Below are positions 61,677-61,880 of a DNA stretch of 61,880 bases, in pieces. Under the pieces are notes generated by a model. That model was not told the DNA's origin and searched no databases. It saw nothing but the letters and a program-made list of their open reading frames with translations. Position numbers and translations under genes: made by a program. Origin of the DNA: Candidatus Stahliibacteriota bacterium (GTDB taxonomy: Bacteria; Hydrothermota; Tepidihabitantia; SM23-42); assembly GCA_030602565.1 (NCBI GenBank), contig JAUVZL010000008.1:1-61880 (forward strand). The letters are read 5' to 3'. Numbering within the stretch: position 1 is the first letter of the stretch; each line of letters opens with the position of its first letter.

Positions 61677-61880
61677 TCAAATCTCAGAACCTTTTTTAAG
61701 GTTATGACCCCAAGGCGCTGGCCGGAGTTGTCTTTCTTTATAAGGTCGATTGAATTTGAGCATGGCGTATATTGCCCGGAGCATACTGCGGGCCACAGCA
61801 ACTCGGGCGGTTCCATTTCCGTGTTTATGAGCAACTCGTGTATATAGATCATGGTAATGGTCTGACTTTCTTATTGCATG
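61677..61880 (-). mobile_element. IS110-family transposase, C-terminal fragment (cut by window end)
   Basis: The minus-strand frame is open from the window edge to the TGA at 61677-61679, giving 67 residues. They read DLYTRVAHKHGNGTARVAVA then RSMLRAIYAMLKFNRPYKER, the C-terminal helical region of IS110/IS116/IS902 transposases (D-x-x-Y ... K-H-G ... A-R-x-x-L-R-x-I-Y-A-M-L). The catalytic DEDD domain would lie beyond the window. The non-coding end of the element should fall within 61540-61676. Confidence 0.82.

Noticed and set aside
61655-61852. 65-codon minus-strand reading frame at the right edge
   Set aside because: A shadow of the IS110 transposase frame, which runs through the same bases and has a clear family match.

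Overview
The window looks like a chromosome segment of an uncultured, diderm, probably anaerobic bacterium. lpxA and fabZ point to lipid A and an outer membrane. There are several lipoproteins, a secreted carboxypeptidase with a C-terminal sorting-type tail, and an oxygen-independent (class III) ribonucleotide reductase. The mix resembles candidate lineages such as WOR-3/Stahlbacteria near the FCB group, but that placement is inference from gene content only. Genes are tightly packed, with many ATGA/TAATG overlaps. I support 61 protein-coding loci (one a pseudogene, two cut by the window edges) and one tRNA-Val(GAC).

Layout. 1-10.3 kb (+): end of an M16 peptidase, a PBP1C-type penicillin-binding protein, rpoN, then recF / DciA-like / gyrB / M42 aminopeptidase / REP-type Y1 transposase relative / methyltransferase. 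10.6-16.4 kb (-): a lytic transglycosylase, and a signalling operon of a PEGA-repeat Ser/Thr kinase, a TPR envelope protein, a small lipoprotein and an FHA-GAF-adenylate cyclase. 16.6-21.0 kb (+): lemA-htpX-DUF3108-mannose-1-P guanylyltransferase-SPOR lipoprotein-rdgB. 21.1-28.5 kb (-): ECF sigma/anti-sigma/wecB, a DUF4412 protein, secG-rplU-rpmA and the glycolytic operon gap-pgk-tpiA. 28.7-33.6 kb: murJ (+), M14 carboxypeptidase (-), lepB (-). 33.7-43.8 kb (+): tRNA-Val, zinc-ribbon coiled-coil protein, RNase HI, TrkH, amidohydrolase, a dead YihY gene, nrdR-nrdD, SUMF1 lipoprotein and M23 peptidase. 43.8-54.8 kb (mostly -): PAP2 phosphatase, a 31-residue COX24-like basic protein (+), a long operon of two TPR/ExeA-ATPase pairs plus PHP, fabZ and lpxA, then hutI-ftcD. 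54.8-61.9 kb: a Cys-rich 54-residue protein, GT39-like/TPR protein, a YghO-like acyltransferase, three exported proteins, a cold-shock protein, and the 3' end of an IS110-type transposase.

The most distinctive signal is regulatory. Twenty-three places carry a -35 TTGAC(A/T)-type box and a TATAAT-type box separated by exactly 16 bp. At six operon-leading genes the start ATG lies exactly 5 nt after the -10 box, so those mRNAs should be leaderless; genes inside operons have strong AAGGAGG-type ribosome sites. This geometry lets several starts be corrected (murJ, lepB, PAP2 and others). At two internal genes no canonical start codon exists where the conserved N-terminus begins: ATT fits the mannose-1-P guanylyltransferase, and ATA or ATT the methyltransferase.

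The intergenic regions are rich in palindromic repeats. There are two composite elements of the form GTAG-N2-hairpin ... hairpin-N2-CTAC (as in REP/BIME elements), two elements with identical 24-bp inverted ends but different interiors, and two with TATCTAAYGGGG-type arms. They occur together with a REP-type transposase relative whose metal-binding His-x-His has been lost. Some repeat arms appear to supply -35 boxes. A GC-rich palindrome has also been inserted in frame in the M14 carboxypeptidase gene.
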